DNA of 5,370 nt from Thermoplasmata archaeon. GTDB lineage: Archaea > Thermoplasmatota > Penumbrarchaeia > Penumbrarchaeales > Penumbrarchaeaceae. The position numbers were made by a program, and so were the translations under genes. The stretch spans positions 1 to 5,370 of the forward strand of contig JAGLEG010000019.1 in assembly GCA_023145185.1 (NCBI GenBank), in the 5' to 3' direction. How positions within the stretch are numbered: position 1 is the first letter of the stretch; every line of letters begins with the position of its first letter. Shown here in pieces: positions 1 through 5,321 of the stretch. The notes beneath the pieces were generated by a model. It was not told where the DNA came from, searched no databases, and was given only the letters and a program-made list of their open reading frames with translations.

Positions 1-1
1 A

Positions 2-40
2 TATCAATCCATCCCTGTATTCGGGCAGGTGGTCCACCAT
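2..40 (-). CDS. Possible N-terminus of a divergent gene, cut by the window edge
   Basis: Reading leftward from an ATG at 40-38 gives MVDHLPEYRDGLI before the sequence ends. The frame is open to the edge, but 13 codons are too few to identify a family. The support is positional: an ATATATATA element at about 59-68 lies some 25 bases upstream of this ATG, the archaeal TATA-to-start distance expected for a leaderless transcript. The head-to-head layout with the phosphohexomutase gene also fits. An overlapping minus-strand frame through this area is also open, but it runs into the mutase gene antisense and looks like a shadow. Function unknown. Confidence 0.35.
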   Translation of the reverse strand, partial: MVDHLPEYRDGLI

Positions 41-57
41 CGTGAATGGGTTTTCCT

Positions 58-70
58 CAATATATATAAG
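58..70. promoter_or_regulatory. TATA-like element, possibly bidirectional
   Basis: The run AATATATATAAG is nearly symmetrical. Rightward it lies about 25 bases before a probable start near 90, giving the mutase mRNA a short leader with its Shine-Dalgarno. Leftward it lies about 25 bases before the ATG at 40-38. Archaeal TBP binds near-symmetrical boxes, and flanking BRE bases set direction, so one box could serve both genes. Inferred from spacing only. Confidence 0.5.
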
Positions 71-96
71 AACCATGATGCATTAATCGCCCTTCT

Positions 97-102
97 GAGG
101 TG
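97..102 (+). promoter_or_regulatory. Shine-Dalgarno GAGGTG deciding the mutase start
   Basis: GAGGTG lies six bases before the ATG at 109 and matches the archaeal 16S 3' end. The upstream in-frame GTG at 100 is part of this ribosome-binding site, so it is unlikely to be the start. The minus-strand SRPBCC-like gene has the same motif at the same spacing. Confidence 0.7.
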
Positions 103-108
103 GGACTT

Positions 109-1476
109 ATGAAACACATCTTTCGCGCTTACGATATCAGGGGAATATGGGGGCAGGACCTGGACTCCAGCATCGCAATGGACATAGGTTACGGGCTGGG
201 GGCGTTCCTCAAGGAGGACCTCGGCCTCTCCAGGGTGTCCCTCGGCTACGATATCAGGACCACCTCGGAGGCGATGGCGGATGCGGTGATCTCCGCACTT
301 CTCTCCTCCGGGATCGACGTCATCTCCCTTGGACAGTGCAGTTTTGGGATCGCCCTCTACGGGGGGTACGCAGAAGGTGTGGATGCCTCCTGTTTCATCA
401 CCGCATCGCATCTTGGCCCGGAGTGGAACGGCCTGAAGGTATACTTCGGCGATGGTGTGGGATTTCCCGAGGAACATATCATGTCCATCAGGGACCGTGT
501 GCTGGACAGAAAGTTCTCGAAGGTCGATTGGAAGGGAATGGGCAAGGTGATATCCAAGGATTATCACTCAAGATACAGGGATTTCTGGGTGGGCAAATAC
601 GGTGATGTCCTTTCGGGATCGAAACTGGGGATCGGCGTGGACTGCGGGGGGTCGATGTGCCTCTCTGCGCCTGATGTGATCTCGGGATTGGGGGTGGGCC
701 TGGAGACCGTGAACTGTGAGCTGGACCCCCACTTCAAGGGGAGACCCTCAGAGCCCAAACCGGAGTTCCTTGGGAAGCTTCGGGATCTCGTTATGGAGAA
801 GGGCCTCTCGCTGGGGGTAGCCTTTGACGGGGACGGGGATAGGGCCGTCATCGTTGATGATAAGGGGCGTTTTCTCACGTCGGATACGATCGGGATCATC
901 ATGGCGAAGCACCTGCTCAAGGAGAAGGGAGATGGCCTGGTCCTCGCCAATGTGGAGTCCTCGATGGCGATCGAGGACGTTCTCCTTCCGCTGGGAGCCG
1001 AGGTGAAGAGGATCAAGGTAGGACACACGTTCCTGACGCTCGAGGCGAAACTTCACGGGGCGATATTCGGAGTGGAGAGGTCGGGCCACATGATCATCCC
1101 CGAACACGTGCTGTTCGACGATGCGATAGTGATCCCTCTCGAGGTCATGAGGATCCTGGCCGTAACGGGGATGAAGCTGTCCGATATCGTTGACACAGTG
1201 CCTCAGTATCCAATGGACGCCGTCGCCGTTGAATGTTCGGACGAGACCAAGTTCGCCGTGGTGGATTCACTGATAGATCAGATATCAGCGGAATTCGAAA
1301 GGGTGAACACCATGGATGGCGTGAGGGTCGATACGGATGACGGCTGGGCCCTGATACGATGCTCCAACACCTCTCCGATGATAAGGTTGACCGTTGAGGG
1401 GAGGGACGCTCCCGCCATGGAGAAGATGAGAAGTGAGTTCCTTGGAAGATTGAGGAAGGGTATATCGGGAGAATAG
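109..1476 (+). CDS. Phosphomannomutase/phosphoglucomutase-family phosphohexomutase
   Basis: A 455-residue cytoplasmic enzyme of the alpha-D-phosphohexomutase superfamily, which moves phosphate between C6 and C1 of a hexose phosphate and so feeds nucleotide-sugar, glycan and glycolipid synthesis. All four signature loops are present in order. The catalytic serine loop is TASHLGPEWNG (residues 98-108, Ser100 phosphorylated). The Mg-binding loop is DGDGDR (240-245). The sugar-specificity loop is VERSGH (322-327). The C-terminal phosphate-binding loop is RCSNTSP (417-423). The N-terminus IFRAYDIRG is typical, and the length is normal (about 450). The serine loop is a variant of the usual TASHNPPEWNG, with Asn-Pro replaced by Leu-Gly; as I recall, some archaeal relatives carry TxSHLPP. 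The glutamate-containing third loop fits PMM/PGM, but glucosamine mutase activity cannot be excluded. ATG 109 is chosen because GAGGTG precedes it by six bases. Family near certain; substrate uncertain. Confidence 0.93.
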   Translation: MKHIFRAYDIRGIWGQDLDSSIAMDIGYGLGAFLKEDLGLSRVSLGYDIRTTSEAMADAVISALLSSGIDVISLGQCSFGIALYGGYAEGVDASCFITASHLGPEWNGLKVYFGDGVGFPEEHIMSIRDRVLDRKFSKVDWKGMGKVISKDYHSRYRDFWVGKYGDVLSGSKLGIGVDCGGSMCLSAPDVISGLGVGLETVNCELDPHFKGRPSEPKPEFLGKLRDLVMEKGLSLGVAFDGDGDRAVIVDDKGRFLTSDTIGIIMAKHLLKEKGDGLVLANVESSMAIEDVLLPLGAEVKRIKVGHTFLTLEAKLHGAIFGVERSGHMIIPEHVLFDDAIVIPLEVMRILAVTGMKLSDIVDTVPQYPMDAVAVECSDETKFAVVDSLIDQISAEFERVNTMDGVRVDTDDGWALIRCSNTSPMIRLTVEGRDAPAMEKMRSEFLGRLRKGISGE

Positions 1477-1477
1477 A

Positions 1478-1933
1478 TCACTGGTTGGCCCTGCTCTCGG
1501 AGAAGGATTTGATGTGGGTGAGCACCTCTTCCATCAGTTTCCCGAACTTCTTCCTCTCCGACATGGACCATCTCAACCTGAACCCGACCCTCTCGATCCT
1601 GTAATCCATTTTAATAGCAAGTAGGGTTCCGTAAGGCCTGGGTTCCAGGGACACGGCCATATGTCCAAAGAAAGGCCCCTCGATGATGTCCAGCTCCACG
1701 GTCTGGCCGTACCTAATGATCTTGACCTTCAACCTGCATGGATAGTTGGACCCCTTCGGTTTGATCTCCACGATATGGCCAAGGCCCAACTGCGCTCCGG
1801 GGGGGAAAAGGATCGCGCCGGCGGAGGTCTGACCCCAGGAGCGGGCCAGCTCAAGATCGGTTATTACCGAAAAGACCTCATTCGGACCTGTCTCTATCTC
1901 CTCCAAGTGCTCTTCGGTACCAGTCGCCCCCAT
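1478..1933 (-). CDS. Small SRPBCC (START/Bet v1-like) domain protein, function unknown
   Basis: A 151-residue soluble protein with no signal peptide or membrane helix. The pattern resembles the SRPBCC fold: a first strand (about residues 9-16), then GPNEVFSVITDLELARSW (16-33), like the 'P-x-x-V-[FW]-x-x-[LI]-x-D' start of many polyketide-cyclase/Bet v1-like proteins. After it come an extended beta region (about 48-118) with LDIIEGPFFGHMAVSLEP in the middle and a basic C-terminal helix (about 123-147). Such proteins bind hydrophobic ligands or act as cyclases, hydrolases or chaperones; no catalytic signature identifies this one. The open frame continues to 2551, but that part is antisense to the decarboxylase gene. 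The ATG at 1933 is preferred because GAGGTG lies six bases upstream and the SRPBCC-like pattern starts just after it. It converges on the mutase with one base between the stops and diverges from the mevalonate decarboxylase. The fold call is a judgement from pattern, not a search. Confidence 0.68.
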   Translation of the reverse strand: MGATGTEEHLEEIETGPNEVFSVITDLELARSWGQTSAGAILFPPGAQLGLGHIVEIKPKGSNYPCRLKVKIIRYGQTVELDIIEGPFFGHMAVSLEPRPYGTLLAIKMDYRIERVGFRLRWSMSERKKFGKLMEEVLTHIKSFSESRANQ

Positions 1934-1996
1934 AACGTACACCTCTATTTCGAGAACTGAAAAATATGCCCCAGCTGTGCGGGGTACAAGGATATC

Positions 1997-2016
1997 ATTT
2001 AAAAATAACTTTTCGG
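1997..2016 (-). promoter_or_regulatory. Probable BRE/TATA promoter of the SRPBCC-like gene
   Basis: On the minus strand this reads CCGAAAAG followed by TTATTTTTAAAT, a purine-rich BRE-like run next to an A/T-only TATA-like stretch. A start about 25 bases downstream would fall near 1977. That leaves a leader of about 44 bases containing the GAGGTG ribosome-binding site. Inferred from composition and spacing. Confidence 0.45.
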
Positions 2017-2054
2017 TGGTTCCTGTGCTCTGGCCACCCCCGATCGGCCCTGAT

Positions 2055-2067
2055 ATCACGTCGTGAT
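2055..2067. promoter_or_regulatory. Perfect 6-1-6 palindrome in the divergent promoter region
   Basis: ATCACG and CGTGAT are exact inverted copies around a single T. The site lies about 40 bases upstream of the decarboxylase TATA-like box and about 40 bases beyond the minus-strand gene's box, a suitable place for a dimeric regulator serving both genes. A short palindrome can arise by chance and no cognate regulator is identified. Confidence 0.3.
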
Positions 2068-2093
2068 CCAAATGGTCCAGATCCGTGTGCAAA

Positions 2094-2113
2094 GGGAAAA
2101 AAATAATACATAT
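2094..2113 (+). promoter_or_regulatory. TATA-like promoter of the decarboxylase gene (leaderless start)
   Basis: A purine run (GGGAAAAAAA) leads into TAATACATAT, centred near 2108. Transcription about 25 bases downstream would begin at or very near the ATG at 2133, where no Shine-Dalgarno is visible. Leaderless mRNAs are common in archaea. This favours 2133 over the in-frame ATG at 2115 and GTG at 2085, which overlap or precede the box. Confidence 0.55.
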
Positions 2114-2132
2114 CATGGGCGTAGCACGATAT

Positions 2133-3140
2133 ATGAAAGCCTCGGCCATCTCACACTCCAACATAGCGTTGATCAAGTACTGGGGCAGGCAGGAAGATGG
2201 CGGGCGGGGCATGAACCTCCCTTTGAACGATAATGTGTCGATGACCAAGGAGGGTATCTCCGGAGGCTCCAAACTGATGTCCCATACCACCGTGGAGTTC
2301 TCCCGGTCGTACGAAATGGACAGTATGGTCCTGGAGGGCAGGGAGCTGACGGGCAGGGAGCTGGAGCGCGTGAGGTTGGTTGTGGACCCACTGAGGACAA
2401 AGGCGGGCGTGGAGGAGCATTTCCGGATAGGGTCCAGGAACGATTTTCCAACGGCGGCGGGATTGGCCTCTTCTGCGGCGGGTTTCTCGGCGCTTGCCAT
2501 TGCCGCATCGAGCGCTCTGGGCCTGGACCTCTCCAGAGAGGAGCTGTCCACCTGGGCCAGATTGGGGTCGGGATCTGCCGTACGATCTCTTCACGGCGGC
2601 TTCGTTTACTGGCACAAGGGTAGCTCCCACGAGACCTCATTTGCCGAGAAGGTGTGCCAGGGTGCTCCTTTCCCGCTGAACGCCGTTATCGCGATCGTCA
2701 ACGAGGGAAGGAAAGGCGTATCCTCCGACGTCGGCCACGAGCACGCCCACACGAGCCCTTTCAATTCAATCAGGACAGAGCTTTCCCAGAAAGAGGCATT
2801 GCTTGTGAGAGACGCAATACTCGATAACGATCTGAGAACGGTCGGGTCCATTGCGGAGAGGAACTCAAAGTACATGCATGCCGTTATGATGACCTCTGAC
2901 CTGCCCCTGTATTACTGGCAGGGGGAGACGCTCAAGGTGATCAGGTCCGTCCACGCCATGAGGGACAGGGGTCTTGAGGTATACTTTACGATAGATGCCG
3001 GCCCAAACGTCCACTGCCTGTGCAGGCCCGAGGATGCCCTCGAGGTTCAAAAGGAGCTGGAGGGAGGGGAGCACGTCCTCAGAACGATCATAGCAAGGCC
3101 GGCGGAGGACCCCCACACGATCGATGAACACCTATTTTGA
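2133..3140 (+). CDS. mvaD: ATP-dependent mevalonate (di)phosphate decarboxylase, GHMP superfamily
   Basis: A 335-residue cytoplasmic GHMP-kinase-fold enzyme of the mevalonate pathway. It phosphorylates the C3 hydroxyl, then decarboxylates to give isopentenyl diphosphate (from mevalonate-5-diphosphate) or isopentenyl phosphate (from mevalonate-5-phosphate), precursors of archaeal ether lipids. Family motifs are clear: NIALIKYWG (residues 10-18), NLPLNDNVSMT (28-38), the phosphate-binding loop DFPTAAGLASSAAGF (104-118), ARLGSGSAVRSLHGGFVYW (142-160) with Arg143 equivalent to the conserved yeast Arg158, and TIDAGPN (287-293) carrying the catalytic Asp. Two diphosphate-contacting positions differ from the norm: Arg19 replaces Lys in YWGK, and Asp199 stands where bacterial enzymes have Arg (SSR) and yeast has Thr, followed by GH instead of GM. 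This leaves open a phosphomevalonate decarboxylase (EC 4.1.1.99) instead of the diphospho enzyme (EC 4.1.1.33). ATG 2133 gives the family-typical N-terminus and fits a leaderless promoter. Length is normal (about 320-340). Confidence 0.92.
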   Translation: MKASAISHSNIALIKYWGRQEDGGRGMNLPLNDNVSMTKEGISGGSKLMSHTTVEFSRSYEMDSMVLEGRELTGRELERVRLVVDPLRTKAGVEEHFRIGSRNDFPTAAGLASSAAGFSALAIAASSALGLDLSREELSTWARLGSGSAVRSLHGGFVYWHKGSSHETSFAEKVCQGAPFPLNAVIAIVNEGRKGVSSDVGHEHAHTSPFNSIRTELSQKEALLVRDAILDNDLRTVGSIAERNSKYMHAVMMTSDLPLYYWQGETLKVIRSVHAMRDRGLEVYFTIDAGPNVHCLCRPEDALEVQKELEGGEHVLRTIIARPAEDPHTIDEHLF

Positions 3141-3170
3141 TCTGTAAATGCTGGTATGATGGACAGGAGA

Positions 3171-3194
3171 ATATAGTTGCATGCGCAACTATAT
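3171..3194. promoter_or_regulatory. MarR-type operator: perfect 10-4-10 palindrome
   Basis: ATATAGTTGC and GCAACTATAT are exact inverted copies around ATGC. MarR dimers typically bind such palindromes with TTGC/GCAA-type cores. The right arm runs into the TATA box of the MarR gene just downstream, so a bound dimer would block TBP/TFB. This makes self-repression of the MarR-MATE operon the natural reading. Sequence and position are seen directly; binding is inferred. Confidence 0.75.
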
Positions 3195-3198
3195 ATGG
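3188..3198 (+). promoter_or_regulatory. TATA box of the MarR-MATE operon, inside the operator
   Basis: ACTATATATGG is centred near 3193. A start about 25 bases downstream falls near 3218, just before the ATG at 3229, so the transcript is leaderless or has a very short leader. The in-frame ATG at 3181 would lie upstream of this transcript start, which argues against using it. Confidence 0.6.
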
Positions 3199-3228
3199 TG
3201 TGGTGATATCGGCAGTCCATCTTCGGAG

Positions 3229-3702
3229 ATGGCACAGATGGGCGACGGCCAGAATATCGGCAAGTTGATAAGTTTCATATCCAGGCAGAACCACGGGTAT
3301 ATCGCCCGGAGGTTGGAGGACCTCGGGATCGGTAGCGGCCAACATCCGTATTTGATGACACTTTACAGGAAGGATGGGATCAATCAGGATGAGCTCTCAA
3401 GGCTTGTTGGATTGGACAAGGCGACCACGACCAGGGCGGTTCGTAAACTGGTTGAGGGAGATTATGTGGTCCGGGAACAGGATCCCTCCGACAGAAGGTC
3501 CTATCTGATACATCTGACCGTCAAGGGCAATGAGATCAAACCAATGGTGAGGGGAACTCTTCGAGACCTGGTCTCCGAGCTTTCGCAGGGCCTGTCCGAT
3601 GAGGAGGTGGAAACCCTCCATGGGCTTTTGCTCAAGGTCGCGAAGAACTCCTCACGGGCCACAGGCCATGAGATGTGTTTCAGCCCCACGGGGGGAAAAT
3701 AA
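3229..3702 (+). CDS. MarR-family transcriptional regulator
   Basis: A 157-residue winged-helix DNA-binding protein, expected to act as a homodimer that represses its own operon and releases DNA on binding a small ligand. Residues 9-45 are the N-terminal dimerisation helices (NIGKLISFISRQNHGYIARRL). The helix-turn-helix spans about 51-77 (INQDELSRLVGLDKATTTRAVRKLVE), with DKATTTRAVRKL as recognition helix. The wing is DPSDRRSYLIHLT (85-97), where Asp85 and Arg89/Arg90 match the conserved 'D-x-x-D-[RK]-R' of MarR proteins. A long C-terminal helix follows (102-141), then a short tail (GHEMCFSPTGGK) with one cysteine. The frame is open from ATG 3181, but that codon lies inside the operator palindrome and upstream of the expected transcript start, so 3229 is preferred; ATG 3238, with GGAG nine bases upstream, is also possible. 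It immediately precedes a MATE exporter, its likely target. Confidence 0.9.
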   Translation: MAQMGDGQNIGKLISFISRQNHGYIARRLEDLGIGSGQHPYLMTLYRKDGINQDELSRLVGLDKATTTRAVRKLVEGDYVVREQDPSDRRSYLIHLTVKGNEIKPMVRGTLRDLVSELSQGLSDEEVETLHGLLLKVAKNSSRATGHEMCFSPTGGK

Positions 3703-3723
3703 TTGGCAGGTGCAAAGGGTGGG

Positions 3724-5097
3724 ATGATGGGGAAAGGCCGAACAGAGGGTGTCAAGACCCTGCTGGGAGATCCCAGAAAGGCGATTTGGAAACTGGCCCT
3801 GCCGATGATGATCGCGATGTCGATCCAGACCCTGTATAATCTGGTGGACGCCATCTGGGTCTCCGGTCTGGGGCCCGAGGCCCTTGCCGCAGTTGGATTC
3901 TTCTTTCCCTTCTTTTTTATGGCCATGGCATTGGCAATTGGTATCGGGATCGGTGGGGGGGCTGCTATATCGAGAAGAATAGGCAGCAAGGACAAGAAGG
4001 GAGCGGATCAGGTTGCAATGCATACCCTAGCCATCATGGTGCTTATCGCAATCACCTTCACCATACCGATGTTCCTGATGGCAGATATGATATTCGAGGC
4101 CATGGGAGCGGGAGACGCAAAGGAGATGGCCACGTCATACGGTAGGATCCTCTTTGCAGGAAGTATTGTGATCTTCTTCAGCAACATCGCCAACGCGATC
4201 ATGAGGGCAGAGGGGGACGCGAAGAGGGCGATGTATGCGATGATAGTGGGGTCGGTAATGAATCTCGTCCTCGATCCGATCTTCATCTACGGATTTGACC
4301 TGGGAGTAACCGGGGCTGCATGGGCCACGCTTCTCTCCATGGCCATATCCTCGTTGATGCTGTTCTACTGGCTGTTCTTCAAGAAGGATACCTTTATCTC
4401 ATTTCCATTCCGTAAGTTCAGGCCGAACATGTCCGTCATCAAGGATATCATGAGGGTAGGTCTGCCCGCATCACTTCAGCAGATGTCCATGTCCATCAAC
4501 ATGTTCATACTGATCCTGATCGTTGGTTTCGTTGGTGGCATACATGGGGTCGCGGTCTTTACTGCTGGATGGCGGGTGATCACACTTGCAATACTGCCCG
4601 TGATGGGGATCTCCACGGCCATGGTCTCGGTGGCCGGTGCCACCTACGGCGCGGAAGCCTACAGGAAGCTCAGGAGCGCGCACAGATATGCGGTGAAGAT
4701 GGGGTTGATCATCGAGCTGACCATGGCCGTTCTGACCTTCGCTTTCGCACCCTGGATCGTCAGGATGTTCACCTGGTCGGAGGGTTCGGCCGTGTTGTAT
4801 GATGACCTTGTGATATTCGTTCGAATCATGTGCATATTCTATCCATTTGTGGCATTTGGAATGCTCTCATCATCCGCCTTCCAGGGTATGGGCAAGGGGT
4901 TCCGCTCACTTGTCGTGACACTGCTGAGAACACTTATTTTGACCGCAATTTGCAGCTACGTCCTGGGGGTCGTTCTCGACCTCGGACTCGTTGGGATCTG
5001 GTTTGGGATATTCCTTGGTAACAGCATAGGTTCGATAGTGGCATTCACATGGGCCAAGCTTACCATCCGGAAATTGATCAAGGAAAAATATGGATGA
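3724..5097 (+). CDS. MATE-family multidrug/toxin efflux transporter
   Basis: A 457-residue integral membrane protein with about 12 hydrophobic helices in two six-helix halves, predicted to export organic cations or other toxic compounds driven by Na+ or H+. The N-half signature is GDPRKAIWKLALPMMIAMSIQTLYNLVDAIWVSGLG, in pieces over residues 15-50. ISRRIGSKD (82-90) follows helix 2, and NLVLDPIFIYGF (180-191) lies in helix 5. Tyr38, Asp42, Asn180, Asp184 and Thr202 sit where, as I recall, the archaeal PfMATE structure has the residues of its N-lobe cation site (Tyr37, Asp41, Asn180, Asp184, Thr202). The C-half starts near 240, with GLPASLQQMSMSINMFIL as its first helix. The start is ambiguous: TTG 3703 directly abuts the MarR stop, while ATG 3724 or 3727 gives a more usual short N-terminus, with AGGTG at 3708-3712 as a weak ribosome site. 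Co-transcription with marR is very likely. Substrate unknown. Confidence 0.94.
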   Translation: MMGKGRTEGVKTLLGDPRKAIWKLALPMMIAMSIQTLYNLVDAIWVSGLGPEALAAVGFFFPFFFMAMALAIGIGIGGGAAISRRIGSKDKKGADQVAMHTLAIMVLIAITFTIPMFLMADMIFEAMGAGDAKEMATSYGRILFAGSIVIFFSNIANAIMRAEGDAKRAMYAMIVGSVMNLVLDPIFIYGFDLGVTGAAWATLLSMAISSLMLFYWLFFKKDTFISFPFRKFRPNMSVIKDIMRVGLPASLQQMSMSINMFILILIVGFVGGIHGVAVFTAGWRVITLAILPVMGISTAMVSVAGATYGAEAYRKLRSAHRYAVKMGLIIELTMAVLTFAFAPWIVRMFTWSEGSAVLYDDLVIFVRIMCIFYPFVAFGMLSSSAFQGMGKGFRSLVVTLLRTLILTAICSYVLGVVLDLGLVGIWFGIFLGNSIGSIVAFTWAKLTIRKLIKEKYG

Positions 5098-5137
5098 AGT
5101 TTTCCTTTGATTAGTTAAAAATGAGCGCCGGGAACCG
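5098..5137 (+). repeat. Conserved palindrome, copy 1 (degenerate edge copy)
   Basis: The core (5106-5137) matches copies 2 and 3, with GTTA for GATA and GGGAACCG for GGGAGCCG in the right arm (5130-5137). At the matching left-arm position (5098-5105) the sequence is AGTTTTCC. It pairs only partly, but includes a T-A pair at 5101/5134 where the other copies have C-G, and keeps the 24-nt loop. It begins at the base after the MATE stop, as expected of a decayed array boundary. Confidence 0.7.
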
Positions 5138-5143
5138 GATTTC

Positions 5144-5186
5144 TGACTTAAACTGTTGAGAAGATAATGTTCATCGGTTTAAGTCA
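5144..5186 (+). repeat. Variable-stem palindrome, unit 1
   Basis: TGACTTAAAC (5144-5153) and GTTTAAGTCA (5177-5186) are perfect 10-bp inverted copies around a 23-nt loop containing AAGATAAT (5161-5168). As plus-strand RNA, the stem gains a U-G (5154/5176) and a G-C (5155/5175) pair at its inner end. See the unit 2 palindrome for matched changes. Confidence 0.8.
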
Positions 5187-5208
5187 AACCAATGATGAGA
5201 TATTGATC

Positions 5209-5252
5209 ATATCGGCTCCCTTCAATTAGATAAAAATGAGCGCCGGGAGCCG
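5209..5252 (+). repeat. Conserved palindrome, copy 2
   Basis: CGGCTCCC (5213-5220) and GGGAGCCG (5245-5252) are exact inverted copies around a 24-nt loop. ATAT precedes the left arm. The loop holds ATTAGATAAAAATGAGCGCC, identical to copy 3. On the minus strand the loop carries a TTTTT tract following a G/C-rich block, terminator-like. Confidence 0.8.
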
Positions 5253-5258
5253 GACCTT

Positions 5259-5299
5259 AGACCAAAACAGAAAGATAATTATTTGAATGGTTTTGGTCT
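5259..5299 (+). repeat. Variable-stem palindrome, unit 2
   Basis: AGACCAAAAC (5259-5268) and GTTTTGGTCT (5290-5299) are perfect 10-bp inverted copies around a 21-nt loop that also contains AAGATAAT (5272-5279). Against unit 1, arm positions 1, 5 and 6 changed T to A, T to C and T to A, and the partner arm changed A to T, A to G and A to T, so every pair is kept. Confidence 0.8.
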
Positions 5300-5321
5300 G
5301 GCCACTGCTGAGAATACAATG

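Noticed and set aside
4..567. Long minus-strand frame antisense to the mutase
   Set aside because: Its product shows no recognisable family and it overlaps a gene with all four phosphohexomutase motifs; it is a codon-bias shadow.
1934..2551. Upstream extension of the minus-strand SRPBCC-like frame
   Set aside because: It runs antisense through the decarboxylase gene; a well-placed ribosome-binding site and the onset of the SRPBCC-like pattern favour the ATG at 1933.
3181..3228. MarR protein starting at ATG 3181
   Set aside because: The codon lies inside the operator palindrome and upstream of the expected transcript start, and the extra 16 residues look unlike a MarR N-terminus.
5121..5284. 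Tiny open frames starting at the repeated ATG (for example MSAGNRISDLNC and MSAGSRTLDQNRKIII)
   Set aside because: They end at 12 to 16 codons, have no ribosome-binding site, and diverge after the palindrome arm. The conservation is explained by the repeat.
5144..5299. Integron attC sites
   Set aside because: Inner ends AAC…GTT resemble R''/R' boxes, but the arms do not fit RYYYAAC/GTTRRRY, there is no cassette gene between units, and no integrase is visible.
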